This document shows positions 26,601-34,101 of a stretch of 42,306 nt of DNA, one piece after another. Each line of letters starts with the position of its first letter. Position 1 is the first letter of the stretch. Made by a program: the position numbers and the translations under genes. The DNA is from Verrucomicrobiota bacterium (GTDB lineage: Bacteria; Verrucomicrobiota; Verrucomicrobiia; Limisphaerales; JACPZS01), in NCBI GenBank assembly GCA_016195385.1, contig JACPZS010000146.1, forward strand, positions 1 to 42,306. The letters are read 5' to 3'. A model generated the notes under the pieces. That model was not told where the DNA came from, made no database searches, and saw only the letters and a program-made list of their open reading frames with translations.

Positions 26601-27211
26601 GCGTCGCGCAAGACGGATTCGCCATCACGCTCGTGCCCGTTGATGCGCCGCTGATCACCATCGGCGACATCGCGCGCGGCGCGTGGCCGACGAATTTCGC
26701 CGGCCGAACCCCGACAATATATTCGTACGTGATGAACAACTACACGCCGGAAGGTTATCAGGCCGGCCAGGGTGGCGAACTGACCTTTCGCTATGTGCTG
26801 ACGAGCGGAGCGGCGTTTGATCCTGTCAAAGCAAGCCGGTTCGGAGCCGAAGCGTTGACCCCGTTGGAATTGAACGAAGTCATGCGCAACGACAAGGCGG
26901 TGGCCACGCACGGGCATTTGAACGCGGGCAAAGAATCTTTCTTGAACGTGGAACCGGCGAATGTGCGACTCGTCACCTGGAAAATGGCGGAGGATGGCCG
27001 GGGAACAATTTTGCGATTCGTGGAGATGGGTGGGCGAACCGTCGATGCTGTCGCGAAGTTTGCTTCAAAGGCGGCGACGTTTTCCGCGTGGCGCTGTAAC
27101 AGTGTCGAGGACGATCAAGCACCGTTGAACATTGCCGGTCGCGAACTTCGTTTCACCATTGAACCTTTCGCCATCGCGACCATCCGACTTCAGACGACCG
27201 GCCCTCGTTAG
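23693..27211 (+). CDS. Secreted GH38-like alpha-mannosidase with N-terminal PL4-type carbohydrate-binding module
   Basis: A 1172-residue exported protein (signal peptide 1-24, GTG start). Residues 25-210 resemble the beta-sandwich third domain of family 4 rhamnogalacturonan lyases (LWQIGIFDESSAEF...; GSSGIVYDAIALTRD). The catalytic domain of glycoside hydrolase family 38/57 type starts around 320 with APHEHLDIGYTD, where H329 and D331 match the zinc ligands of the HxHxDxG motif. ITDVPSYSWS places D440 as the candidate nucleophile. The C-terminal half (about 700-1170) is the beta-rich region of GH38 (NSLNWPRSGLIE, NKFYRIELD). The linkage cleaved is uncertain because the motifs deviate from classical mannosidases. 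Confidence 0.82.
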   Translation: MHPRIFIVLLIWVHFASTAWLSSAETLWQIGIFDESSAEFSSINDPVTGQRRIDYADPKQDPVFVVGRSTPARDWFSFQPGSANGGAGYRSHPFMIRFDLPEAPHGRFMLRLSLLAYSARLPILQVEINGHRGWFYQHPRLSYQAGDSAVFFLPHYSTALIECVLPQMFLRKGTNELVLTAVDQPNDRDDVRPYGFPWPGSSGIVYDAIALTRDDQALESGDAEVAEIVPTIFYKSKGEALLEQIDAFLRFGPKSTDGNATLRIGENVFTQAFKRSRDFGEEKIEFDVPEFAPATRAALKIEGNGSSHDFSTSLTPTRKWNLFVAPHEHLDIGYTDYAPKVAEIQSRSVDEAIEMIERNPDFRFTLDGFWVVEEFMKGRSREQQQKFLKLIAEGKISIPAVYGSSFTGFASLEHLIRSLYPSKRFANEHGTPFDFALITDVPSYSWSHASVLASAGLKYFVAASDAYRAPFLLQNRFNESSPQWWQGPDGRKILTWYARHYHQVGSLFGLPAQIVSGRDSLPRFLQAYDHSGYKSDGVILFGTQVENTDLFPQQTELVQEWNRTYTFPKLRYAGFTEALDYIAGQSSNAAPVVRGDGGPYWEDGLGANAAITSLARRNEQRALVAEIFSTISAQINPVIAPDRGALQLLWRDILIIGEHTWHADTSVSDPTSQQAIRQGAAKDAHAVDAERGIDAVLSRGLAAIADNIPAPAGTLVVFNSLNWPRSGLIETDLKKGMELVDQTTRAVVPHEILFSGNAFHHVRFFADQVPAVGYKCFATRAISPATASPETTSAPILENKFYRIELDAQAGAVRSIFDKELNREIVATNGAHRLGQYLYVTGADELPNRLVQFSTVSPLPELKIHPAAHGRVVSVTKAPFGTVARLESSTTNAPRIETEIILFDSEKKIAFVNRVQKTKVYAKEAAYFAFPFAFDQPRFRYATQNGFVDPALDLLPGAGREWFTIQDWVSVAQDGFAITLVPVDAPLITIGDIARGAWPTNFAGRTPTIYSYVMNNYTPEGYQAGQGGELTFRYVLTSGAAFDPVKASRFGAEALTPLELNEVMRNDKAVATHGHLNAGKESFLNVEPANVRLVTWKMAEDGRGTILRFVEMGGRTVDAVAKFASKAATFSAWRCNSVEDDQAPLNIAGRELRFTIEPFAIATIRLQTTGPR

Positions 27212-28224
27212 CTGTTTTGGATTTGCCGCGTGATTTCAAACGCGAGATCCAGCGCACGTTTCGCGGACTCGCCGCTGACGACCGGCGTTCGTTGCGCGCG
27301 CACGCACTCGACGAAACTTTGCAACTCCAGTTTGAGCGGCTCGTCCTTCGCGATGGGCACCGGTTCGCGCACGATGCGTTTGCCACCGAATTCACTCACG
27401 ATGGTGGAATCCTTCGCGGCGAGAAGTTTTTTGAGCAATGAACTTTCCTGTTCGCCGTCACGCGCAATGCGGTAGATGAAGCCCTCCTGCGCGCGGTAAT
27501 CCAGCGAGATGTAACTGGTGTGCGCGCCACCGCTGAACACGCGAATTTTGCGCATCCGCTCGGGACTGACGCGGCTGGCGGTCAAGTTGGCGACGCAGCC
27601 GTTGGCGAATCGCAACCGGGCGTTCGCGATATCTTCGGACTGGCTCAACACGGGAATGCCGACGGCATCGACACTCGTGACTGGCGACTTCACAAACGCC
27701 AACACGACGTCGAGGTCGTGAATCATCAGGTCGAGCACCACGCCGATGTCGGTCGAGCGCGCAGGATACGGCGAAAGCCGGTGCGTCTCGATGAAACGAG
27801 GTTCCGTCGCTACTGCTTCGAGATACTTGAAGACGGGATTAAAACGTTCGACGTGGCCAACCTGCAAAACGGAGCCGTGCCGCTGCGCCAGTTGCACCAA
27901 TTCAGCGGCCTGGGCGGTGTTATCAGTCATCGGCTTTTCGACAAGCAAATGTTTGCCATGTGCGAGCAGAGCTTTGGCGATTTCAAAATGCGTCGTCGTG
28001 GGCGTAACGATGCTCAACGCGTCGGCGACAGCGGCGGCTTCGGCCACGGACATGAAAGCGCGCACACGATGTTTCTCGGCGATTTTGCGCGCGACCTCAG
28101 CGTTCGCGTCGAACACGCCAATGAACTCGACTTTGCCGGACGCCGCGAGCGCCGCATAGATCCGCGCGTGTTCCTTGCCCAGCGAACCGGTGCCGATGAC
28201 CGCAACTTTCAAATCAGATGGCAT
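27208..28224 (-). CDS. Cytosolic Gfo/Idh/MocA oxidoreductase, UDP-sugar 3-dehydrogenase-like
   Basis: A 338-residue NAD-dependent oxidoreductase without a signal peptide. It starts with the Rossmann motif VAVIGTGSLGKEHARIY and has LLVEKPMTD as the sugar-binding EKP motif. VLQVGHVERFNPVFKYL and DIGVVLDLMIHDLDVVL follow. The GHVERFNP stretch is characteristic of the WlbA/GnnA branch that oxidises C3 of UDP-GlcNAc or its uronate for amino-sugar synthesis in lipid A or O-antigen. That assignment is inferred from motifs only, as no lpx or aminotransferase gene is adjacent. The ATG at 28224 is preferred over an upstream alternative because the fold begins there. Its stop codon overlaps that of the convergent GH38 gene. 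Confidence 0.85.
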   Translation of the reverse strand: MPSDLKVAVIGTGSLGKEHARIYAALAASGKVEFIGVFDANAEVARKIAEKHRVRAFMSVAEAAAVADALSIVTPTTTHFEIAKALLAHGKHLLVEKPMTDNTAQAAELVQLAQRHGSVLQVGHVERFNPVFKYLEAVATEPRFIETHRLSPYPARSTDIGVVLDLMIHDLDVVLAFVKSPVTSVDAVGIPVLSQSEDIANARLRFANGCVANLTASRVSPERMRKIRVFSGGAHTSYISLDYRAQEGFIYRIARDGEQESSLLKKLLAAKDSTIVSEFGGKRIVREPVPIAKDEPLKLELQSFVECVRAQRTPVVSGESAKRALDLAFEITRQIQNS

Positions 28225-28496
28225 CGCGCGCCATGATAGAAGTTGAGCCAGAGGCCGCGAGCCAATTTTCAATCCGGCGGGTCGCGCTACAGTTGAGTCT
28301 AACTCCGCAATGGTTCCTGCACGGGCATTGTTTCAGCAAGAGCAACCGCTGGTCGGCAAAGTGCAGTCAACAATAACCAAATCCGGGAAGGCGCTTTGAT
28401 CCTTATCCTGTATTCATCTCTCCATGAGAGACAGTTAGAAGCGTGGGCGGGTTTTCCGAGTGGTGAAGCCGTGAATTCCTCACCCTCTTTGTAAAA

Positions 28497-29351
28497 ATGA
28501 AAACAACTCAAGCGTCGGTCTGGCACTACCGGGTTGTCCGGCCTTTGGGTGCCGGAAGCATGGGAGAAGTGTATTTAGCGCAGGACACTCACCTTGACCG
28601 GCCTGTCGCCCTCAAAATCCTCACCGCCGAATCCGCTCGAATCCCGGAGCATCGGCGGCGATTCCTCACCGAAACCAAAGCCGTCGCTGCCCTCAATCAC
28701 CCCAACATCTGCACGATCCACGACGCGGGCGAAACGGAAGATGGCCGGCCCTTCATCGCTATGGAGCTGCTGGTGGGCGAAACTCTCAATGATCGACTCA
28801 GCCGCGCTGGTCTGGAAATGCCCGAGTTGATCGAGATCGGCCTGCAAACCGCGGACGCTTTGTCGGCTGTGCATGCCAGGGGAATCGTCCACCGGGACAT
28901 CAAGCCCTCCAACTTGCATGTGAGTGCCACGGGCTGCGTCAAGCTATTGGACTTTGGCCTGGCGAAGCGGCTGGTGGTCGAGAGTGCCACGAAGGACACG
29001 GCGACGCTGGTGCAGACGCAGAGAGGAGAGGTGCTGGGAACGCCCAACTATATGAGTCCCGAGCAAGCACTGGGCAAAGAAGTGGACGCGCGGACGGATC
29101 TCTTCAGTCTCGGTGTCGTGCTCTACGAGATGGTGACGGGACGGGTGCCCTTCGCGGGGGAGAGCCTGAACGAGACGATTGAGAAGATTTTGCACGGGAC
29201 TCCGGAGACGCTGACGCGGTTTAACTGCGCGGTGCCGGTGGAATTGGAGAGAGTGATCCTGAAGTGTCTGCGCAAAGCGCCGAAGGAACGGTATCAGTCG
29301 GCGCGGGGCCTGATCGTGGATCTGTGCGGTCTGAGGGAAAGTTTGCGATAG
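28497..29351 (+). CDS. Stand-alone serine/threonine protein kinase
   Basis: A complete Hanks-type kinase domain of 284 residues and nothing else. The glycine loop is GAGSMGEVY (18-26), with the ATP lysine K40 in VALK and the catalytic loop HRDIKPSN (132-139, D134). The metal-binding DFG is at 152-154, and the activation segment ends at GTPNYMSPEQA (SPE 187-189). All catalytic residues are present, so it should be active. Related kinases in this phylum usually continue into a transmembrane helix and sensor or TPR domains. Here the protein stops right after the final kinase helix (LCGLRESLR), so it is either a soluble kinase or a gene that has lost its 3' part. Confidence 0.92.
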   Translation: MKTTQASVWHYRVVRPLGAGSMGEVYLAQDTHLDRPVALKILTAESARIPEHRRRFLTETKAVAALNHPNICTIHDAGETEDGRPFIAMELLVGETLNDRLSRAGLEMPELIEIGLQTADALSAVHARGIVHRDIKPSNLHVSATGCVKLLDFGLAKRLVVESATKDTATLVQTQRGEVLGTPNYMSPEQALGKEVDARTDLFSLGVVLYEMVTGRVPFAGESLNETIEKILHGTPETLTRFNCAVPVELERVILKCLRKAPKERYQSARGLIVDLCGLRESLR

Positions 29352-29802
29352 GATGGGAAAACGGTGATGCCACCAGCAACTATCGGCGCGGCCAAGGGAG
29401 GTTTCATTTTTGCCAAATGCCGGGAAGCGCCCTGTTGATGTTACCGCCATTTTTCCCTGACAAAGAATGCAAAAGGCACACCAAACTTCAGACAGAGAAC
29501 GAAACCACCCAACGGTTGGCACATTGTGCGCGAGCACAACTAAGCCACCGACGTCGGCTTGCAATCACAACCGGCGCGTAGTGGTAGAGGTCGCGTTCCG
29601 GCTCCGCGAGCCAGTCAACAACATTCCGATCCAAGAGAAATTATCCGCCAGCGTGGGCAGCAGTGAACTCGAAGTTTTGCCTGCTTGGGTGAGCAGGCGG
29701 CGGGCGTTGGCATTGAACCCCGTGTGTGGCCAAGGCCCGCCTTGCGGGATTTGAAACAGCAATCGACGGAAAACATCAACGACCAGCGAACTCAACTATA
29801 CC
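29352..29802. other. Gene-free stretch upstream of the GloVer gene
   Basis: Frames here are short, lack family resemblance and have irregular composition, so no gene is called. The only structure noted is one copy of a 24-base direct repeat at 29720-29743. Its core CAAGGCCCGCCTTG is nearly palindromic. The promoter of the gene at 29803 presumably lies near the right end. Confidence 0.5.
29720..29743. repeat. Left copy of 24-base direct repeat flanking the GloVer gene
   Basis: Begins CCGTGTGTGGCCAAGG and ends CCTT. It matches 31260-31283 at 23 of 24 positions in the same orientation (G here, A there, five bases from the end). Confidence 0.7.
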
Positions 29803-31257
29803 ATGAAAACAAAACACATCTGCCATGTCATCGGATTGCTCTTGGCGAAGGTTCTCAGCAGTCACGCGCAAACGCCGCCGACCATCACCCAACAACCCAC
29901 AAACCGGACCTCCAGCCTCGGATCGAGCATTCTAAAATTTACCACCGCGCTTTTGCTGACGGTCGCCACGACTGCCTCGGCGCAAACGTTTACGCTGCTG
30001 CACTCCTTCGCCAGCGGCGCAGGGCCGTATCCTGTGGGTTCGCTGATCCTGTCGAATGCCACGCTCTACGGCATGACATTGTCGGGTGTGTTCAAGATGA
30101 ACACCAATGGCAGCGGCTATACCAACCTGCACTCCTTCGGCGGCTTCGCGGGCAACGCGGCGGGTCCTCATGCTGCGCTGACGCTGTCGGGTACGAACCT
30201 CTACGGGATGACGGTTGAAGGCGGGGCCGGGGTCGGCGTGGCGTTCCGCGTGAGCACCAATGGCATCGGTTACACCGCCCTGCACTACTTCAACAGCAGG
30301 GAGACCAACGGGGCGTCGCCTTACGGTTCGCTGACGCTGGCGAATGGCGCGCTCTACGGGACGACGCACCATGGCGGCACGAACAATCTCGGGACGCTAT
30401 TCCGCATGGACTCCGATGGCGGCGGTTACACCAGTCTGCACGCATTCGCCGGCGGCACGAATGACGGGGCAAATCCGTTTGGTGACCTGACTCTGAGCGG
30501 CACGAACTTCTATGGGACGACTTCGCAAGGTGGCGCGGCCGGCCTGGGCGTGGTGTTCCGCATGAACACCAATGGCACCGGCTACACCAACCTGCACTCT
30601 TTTACCGGCTACCCGAATGAAGGGGCAGGGCCTCCGGGTTCGCTGACGCTGGACGGTTCGACGCTCTACGGCATGACGCAAGAGGGCGGCCCGAATTCGG
30701 CCAGACTGGGCGTGGTGTTCAAGATGAACACTGATGGCAGCGGTTACACCAATCTGCACTTTTTCGCCGGCGGCACGGGCGACGGGGCGACTCCGATGGG
30801 TTCACTGACGCTGGCGAATGGATGGCTTTACGGCATGACGTCGGTCGGCGGCGCGAGCAATAAGGGCACGGTGTTCCGCGTGAGCACCGATGGGCGCAGT
30901 TACACCAACTTTCACTCTTTCGCCGGCGGCACGAATGACGGGGCGACTGCTTATGGTTCGCTGATGCTGTCGGGTTCGACGCTTTACGGCGTGACGTATT
31001 ACGGTGGTACGAACAATTACGGCGTGGTGTTCACGCTCTCAAATTTACCACCAGAACCGCCAACGTCGTTGACTATCAAATATCTCAACCAGCAGGCCAT
31101 CGTTTCGTGGCCGACTTCGGTGTTGGGTTGGACACTTCAAACCAACAACAATCTGGCTACGGGCACCTGGGGCAATTACAGCGGACCGATTATCAGCAAC
31201 ACGGTGACCAATTCCCCGACGCAGGGGAATCTGTTCTTTCGACTCTGGCATCCCTAA
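29803..31257 (+). CDS. GloVer-type tandem-repeat secreted protein
   Basis: A 484-residue exported protein built of about seven repeats of roughly 50 residues. The unit is close to GVVFRMNTNGTGYTNLHSF, a GGTNDGA loop, then GSLTLSGSTLYGMT, which is the GloVer repeat (conserved G-LYG-T). It probably folds as a beta-propeller at the cell surface. Residues about 415-484 form a C-terminal module ending FFRLWHP that resembles the ends of the two other secreted proteins nearby. The N-terminus is odd: residues 1-22 make one signal peptide followed by an Ig-domain-like start (PPTITQQPTNRTSSLGSS). Residues 43-61 then make a second complete signal-like segment ending ASAQ. The function is unknown. Confidence 0.85.
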   Translation: MKTKHICHVIGLLLAKVLSSHAQTPPTITQQPTNRTSSLGSSILKFTTALLLTVATTASAQTFTLLHSFASGAGPYPVGSLILSNATLYGMTLSGVFKMNTNGSGYTNLHSFGGFAGNAAGPHAALTLSGTNLYGMTVEGGAGVGVAFRVSTNGIGYTALHYFNSRETNGASPYGSLTLANGALYGTTHHGGTNNLGTLFRMDSDGGGYTSLHAFAGGTNDGANPFGDLTLSGTNFYGTTSQGGAAGLGVVFRMNTNGTGYTNLHSFTGYPNEGAGPPGSLTLDGSTLYGMTQEGGPNSARLGVVFKMNTDGSGYTNLHFFAGGTGDGATPMGSLTLANGWLYGMTSVGGASNKGTVFRVSTDGRSYTNFHSFAGGTNDGATAYGSLMLSGSTLYGVTYYGGTNNYGVVFTLSNLPPEPPTSLTIKYLNQQAIVSWPTSVLGWTLQTNNNLATGTWGNYSGPIISNTVTNSPTQGNLFFRLWHP

Positions 31258-31259
31258 CT

Positions 31260-31283
31260 CCGTGTGTGGCCAAGGCCCACCTT
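31260..31283. repeat. Right copy of 24-base direct repeat flanking the GloVer gene
   Basis: Starts two bases after the GloVer stop codon and lies exactly 1540 bases from the left copy at 29720-29743, in the same orientation with one mismatch. Confidence 0.7.
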
Positions 31284-31329
31284 AATGAATCGGAAATAGA
31301 AAGCTGAAACAGAAGAGGCGAGTCTAAAT

Positions 31330-31695
31330 ATGAAAACATCCATTGAGCGTTTGGTGTTTTGGGCACCACGGGTTTCGTGCATTTTATTTGCGCTGTTTAT
31401 CAGCGTGTTTGCCTTGGATGTGTTCGGTCACGGCGCTGGGTTTTGGAAGACAACTTTGGCGCTTTTTATGCATCTGGTTCCCACATGGATCATTCTCACC
31501 GTGCTGGCGATCGCCTGGCACCGGGAGTGGGTGGGAGCGGTCGTGTATGTCGCCCTCGGGGTGCTATATTTGTTGACGGCCTGGGGACGGTTTAATTGGT
31601 CCGCTTATGTGATGATTCCCGGGCCGTTGTTCCTCGTGGGCATCCTTTTCCTGATCAATTGGTGTTACAAGCAGCGCTTCCGAGCCAGCGCATGA
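31330..31695 (+). CDS. Small membrane protein, probably four transmembrane helices (DUF7670-like)
   Basis: A 121-residue integral membrane protein. Four hydrophobic segments are visible at about 12-34, 40-62, 67-85 and 92-112, with a basic C-terminal end (CYKQRFRASA). The stretch ALDVFGHGAGFWKTTLALFMHLVPTWIILTVLAIAW recalls small uncharacterised PVC/Bacteroidota membrane proteins (DUF7670), but this is from memory of the pattern only. It lies 31 bases upstream of the delta-60 protein gene and may be co-transcribed with it. No catalytic motif is seen and no function can be given. Confidence 0.78.
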   Translation: MKTSIERLVFWAPRVSCILFALFISVFALDVFGHGAGFWKTTLALFMHLVPTWIILTVLAIAWHREWVGAVVYVALGVLYLLTAWGRFNWSAYVMIPGPLFLVGILFLINWCYKQRFRASA

Positions 31696-31726
31696 AAGCA
31701 AGAATCAACGCGAACGAAAAATTACC

Positions 31727-34048
31727 ATGCAAAACCTTATGTCATATTCCAACAGTGGCAGATTTTCGCGGCTCGCCTGGCTACTTTGTGTCGTCGCGTG
31801 GTCAACGACAGCGGGCGCGGCGACCCCAATCATAGCTGGTTCGCTGGATACAAGTTTCAAGCCCGGCAAAGTGATGCAACAGGAGGCCGATGGCATCGCC
31901 AGGGGATCGGTTCATTCGATCGCCTGCCTGCCCGACGGGCGTATCTTGATAGGCGGCCTGTTTGATCAAGCTGGCGGCACCAACCGCCACAACATCGCGC
32001 GCTTGCGTGCCAATGGCTCGGCCGACCCAACTTTTGCACCTTGGGACGGACCCGATGCCGATGATCCACAGAGCCTGGCAATTCAAGTCCTCGCACCGGC
32101 CGGCGGAGGCAAGTATTATGTCGGGGGCGCGTTCACAACTTACGACTTGGCGGATCGGCCTTGCCTCGTCCGAATCCTGGCGAATGGTCAGCTCGATTCC
32201 TCGTTCAACGCCGGAATTTTCGATCCGGTGTACACGGCCGCGCCCGCGATTGTCAGGTCGCTCGCCTTGCGCAAGAATTTATTGATTGTCGGCGGGCAAT
32301 TCAAAGGCCCGAAGAAGCCGTCGGCGGATCGCAGACAATACTGCCTCCAGGGACTTGCGCTCAACGGGCAGCTCGACATGAACTTCGCAAATAGCAACTA
32401 CCCGATTGAGGGGTACAACGCGGTCTTGCCCCTTCCTGACGGAAATATCCTGGTAGGCAGCGCGACGACCTTGACGTTTCTTGATGCCAACGGCGACGTC
32501 CGTTTTGACGAGCCGAATCGGTTCATCTCCATCCAGGGCGGTGTCACTCATCTTCTTCTCCAGCCGGATGGGAAAATACTTCTCGCCGGCAGCTACCTCC
32601 GGGAAGTCCGGGGCATCGCGGTCAGCGGTTTGGCGCGACTGCTTCCGAGCGGCCTGCTAGATCCCTCCTTTCAACCGGCGTCCATCACCTCCACCGCCAA
32701 CCGGCTGATCCGTGCGGTGGCGCTTCAGAGAGATGGCAAAATTATCGTGGGCGGCCTGTTCGACCGTGTCGGTGGCGTGAGGCGCTATTCCATAGCGCGC
32801 CTGCATCCCACCGGAACCTTGGACACCACATTCGACTCCCGTGAAGTGAGCGACGTCACTGCCATCGCGGTGCAAGCAGACGGAAAGATCCTGGTCGGAG
32901 AATACTTCCGCTACGAGACCAGCGACCCCTATTATCAAAACAGCCAGATCCCGATGGGAATCAAGCGCCTGAACAACGAGGTCTGCCCCGTGGGACCGCT
33001 CGTCCAACCCAAGTCCGATACGCCACCTTATGATGAATCCTGCCTGACGGCAGAAATGAGCAAGGCTGTCGCCTTGTTCGAAACTGCCGTCAAAACCAAC
33101 AAAGGTGCGAGCATCGTAAAGACTTCGGCCTGTCGGACGGCGAAGTATCAGGCACATCTCTATGAGATTTGGAGCAACGCGAAGACGCTTACCAATTGGA
33201 GTGGTGTGAAGGTCGTGTCCAGGGAACCTCTTCAATTCGAGCTAATTCCGGGATCGATCGCCTCGGCGTCGGTCATCTTCGAGTTGAACGAGGAGATTCG
33301 CAGCCATTTTCCTAAAAGCTTTCCCCCTACAGTGGCCGTCAACTCGCCGCATTCGGTCGGAATCGCCGTCGATTGGTCCGTCCTCGACTTGAAGAGTGAT
33401 AAAATTGACGACCTGGCGGAATCCTTCGGATTGGTGCGCAACGTTCGCGGCGAGCGATGGCACTTTGCCTTGACCAGTGCTTCATCGCGCAAACGATGCG
33501 TGTTCCGGGGCAAATCCCCGGTCGCCATCCTCGTTCAGGATCCCCAAGGCCGGCGCGTCGGCTACGATCCAGTCTCTGGAACTGTCGTCAATGAAATCGG
33601 CCCCTTCGCCTCCTACTCCGGCCTGGACTCCTCACCGCAGGAAGTTGAAATCCTACCCGAAGCAGTCGTCTATGGCGACTACCGCGTCTCCAGCGTGGGC
33701 ACGGGCTCCGGGCCTTACACAATCGAGATCCAGGTATTCACCGAGGACGACTCGGGCGATGTCGCCGAAGAAGTGCTGGCCACGGGGACCGCTCAGGATG
33801 GCCAGGCGCTACCAGCCATCCCGCCGATCAACTGCGTCGCCAGCAGCGCCCGGCTGGATTACCGCCTTACCGGTGGCAACCTCAAGCTGACCGCCCCGGA
33901 CTGGGCCACGAATGCCGCCGTTGAATACAGCTACACCGCCCTGCCCGGCTCATGGCAGACGCTGCCACAAGCCCTCGACGCCCGGCACAGCCTTGTAGTT
34001 ACCAATTCCGGGGAACGCAGCAAGTTCTTCCGTCTGCGAATCAAATAA
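31727..34048 (+). CDS. Delta-60 repeat protein with embedded M15 (VanY-type) peptidase domain
   Basis: A 773-residue exported protein with an unusual combination of domains. After a signal peptide (about 1-30), residues 35-420 contain delta-60 repeats (GSLDTSF, LPDGRILIGGLFDQAGGTNRHNIARL and similar units), probably a beta-propeller. Residues about 430-590 match D-Ala-D-Ala carboxypeptidases of the M15/VanY type. These show SACRTAKYQAHLY, the zinc ligands H542 and D549 in SPHSVGIAVDW, and E576 with H579 in ERWHF. The C-terminus (about 705-773) resembles the FFRL-ending module of its neighbours (SKFFRLRIK). The peptidase residues are intact, so peptidoglycan cleavage is plausible, but it is unclear what the propeller recognises. 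Confidence 0.85.
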   Translation: MQNLMSYSNSGRFSRLAWLLCVVAWSTTAGAATPIIAGSLDTSFKPGKVMQQEADGIARGSVHSIACLPDGRILIGGLFDQAGGTNRHNIARLRANGSADPTFAPWDGPDADDPQSLAIQVLAPAGGGKYYVGGAFTTYDLADRPCLVRILANGQLDSSFNAGIFDPVYTAAPAIVRSLALRKNLLIVGGQFKGPKKPSADRRQYCLQGLALNGQLDMNFANSNYPIEGYNAVLPLPDGNILVGSATTLTFLDANGDVRFDEPNRFISIQGGVTHLLLQPDGKILLAGSYLREVRGIAVSGLARLLPSGLLDPSFQPASITSTANRLIRAVALQRDGKIIVGGLFDRVGGVRRYSIARLHPTGTLDTTFDSREVSDVTAIAVQADGKILVGEYFRYETSDPYYQNSQIPMGIKRLNNEVCPVGPLVQPKSDTPPYDESCLTAEMSKAVALFETAVKTNKGASIVKTSACRTAKYQAHLYEIWSNAKTLTNWSGVKVVSREPLQFELIPGSIASASVIFELNEEIRSHFPKSFPPTVAVNSPHSVGIAVDWSVLDLKSDKIDDLAESFGLVRNVRGERWHFALTSASSRKRCVFRGKSPVAILVQDPQGRRVGYDPVSGTVVNEIGPFASYSGLDSSPQEVEILPEAVVYGDYRVSSVGTGSGPYTIEIQVFTEDDSGDVAEEVLATGTAQDGQALPAIPPINCVASSARLDYRLTGGNLKLTAPDWATNAAVEYSYTALPGSWQTLPQALDARHSLVVTNSGERSKFFRLRIK

Positions 34049-34101
34049 TGACGGTACCGTCTGCGCCCGCTCCTCACTGGTAACGTGCCGAACGTTCGTC
34101 G

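Noticed and set aside
29467..29754. Possible 95-codon gene before the GloVer gene
   Set aside because: Its translation has no recognisable domain, signal or codon pattern and it runs through the left direct repeat.
30000..31050. Regularly spaced repeats suggesting a CRISPR-like array
   Set aside because: The repeats are about 150 bases, degenerate, and in frame with GloVer protein repeats.
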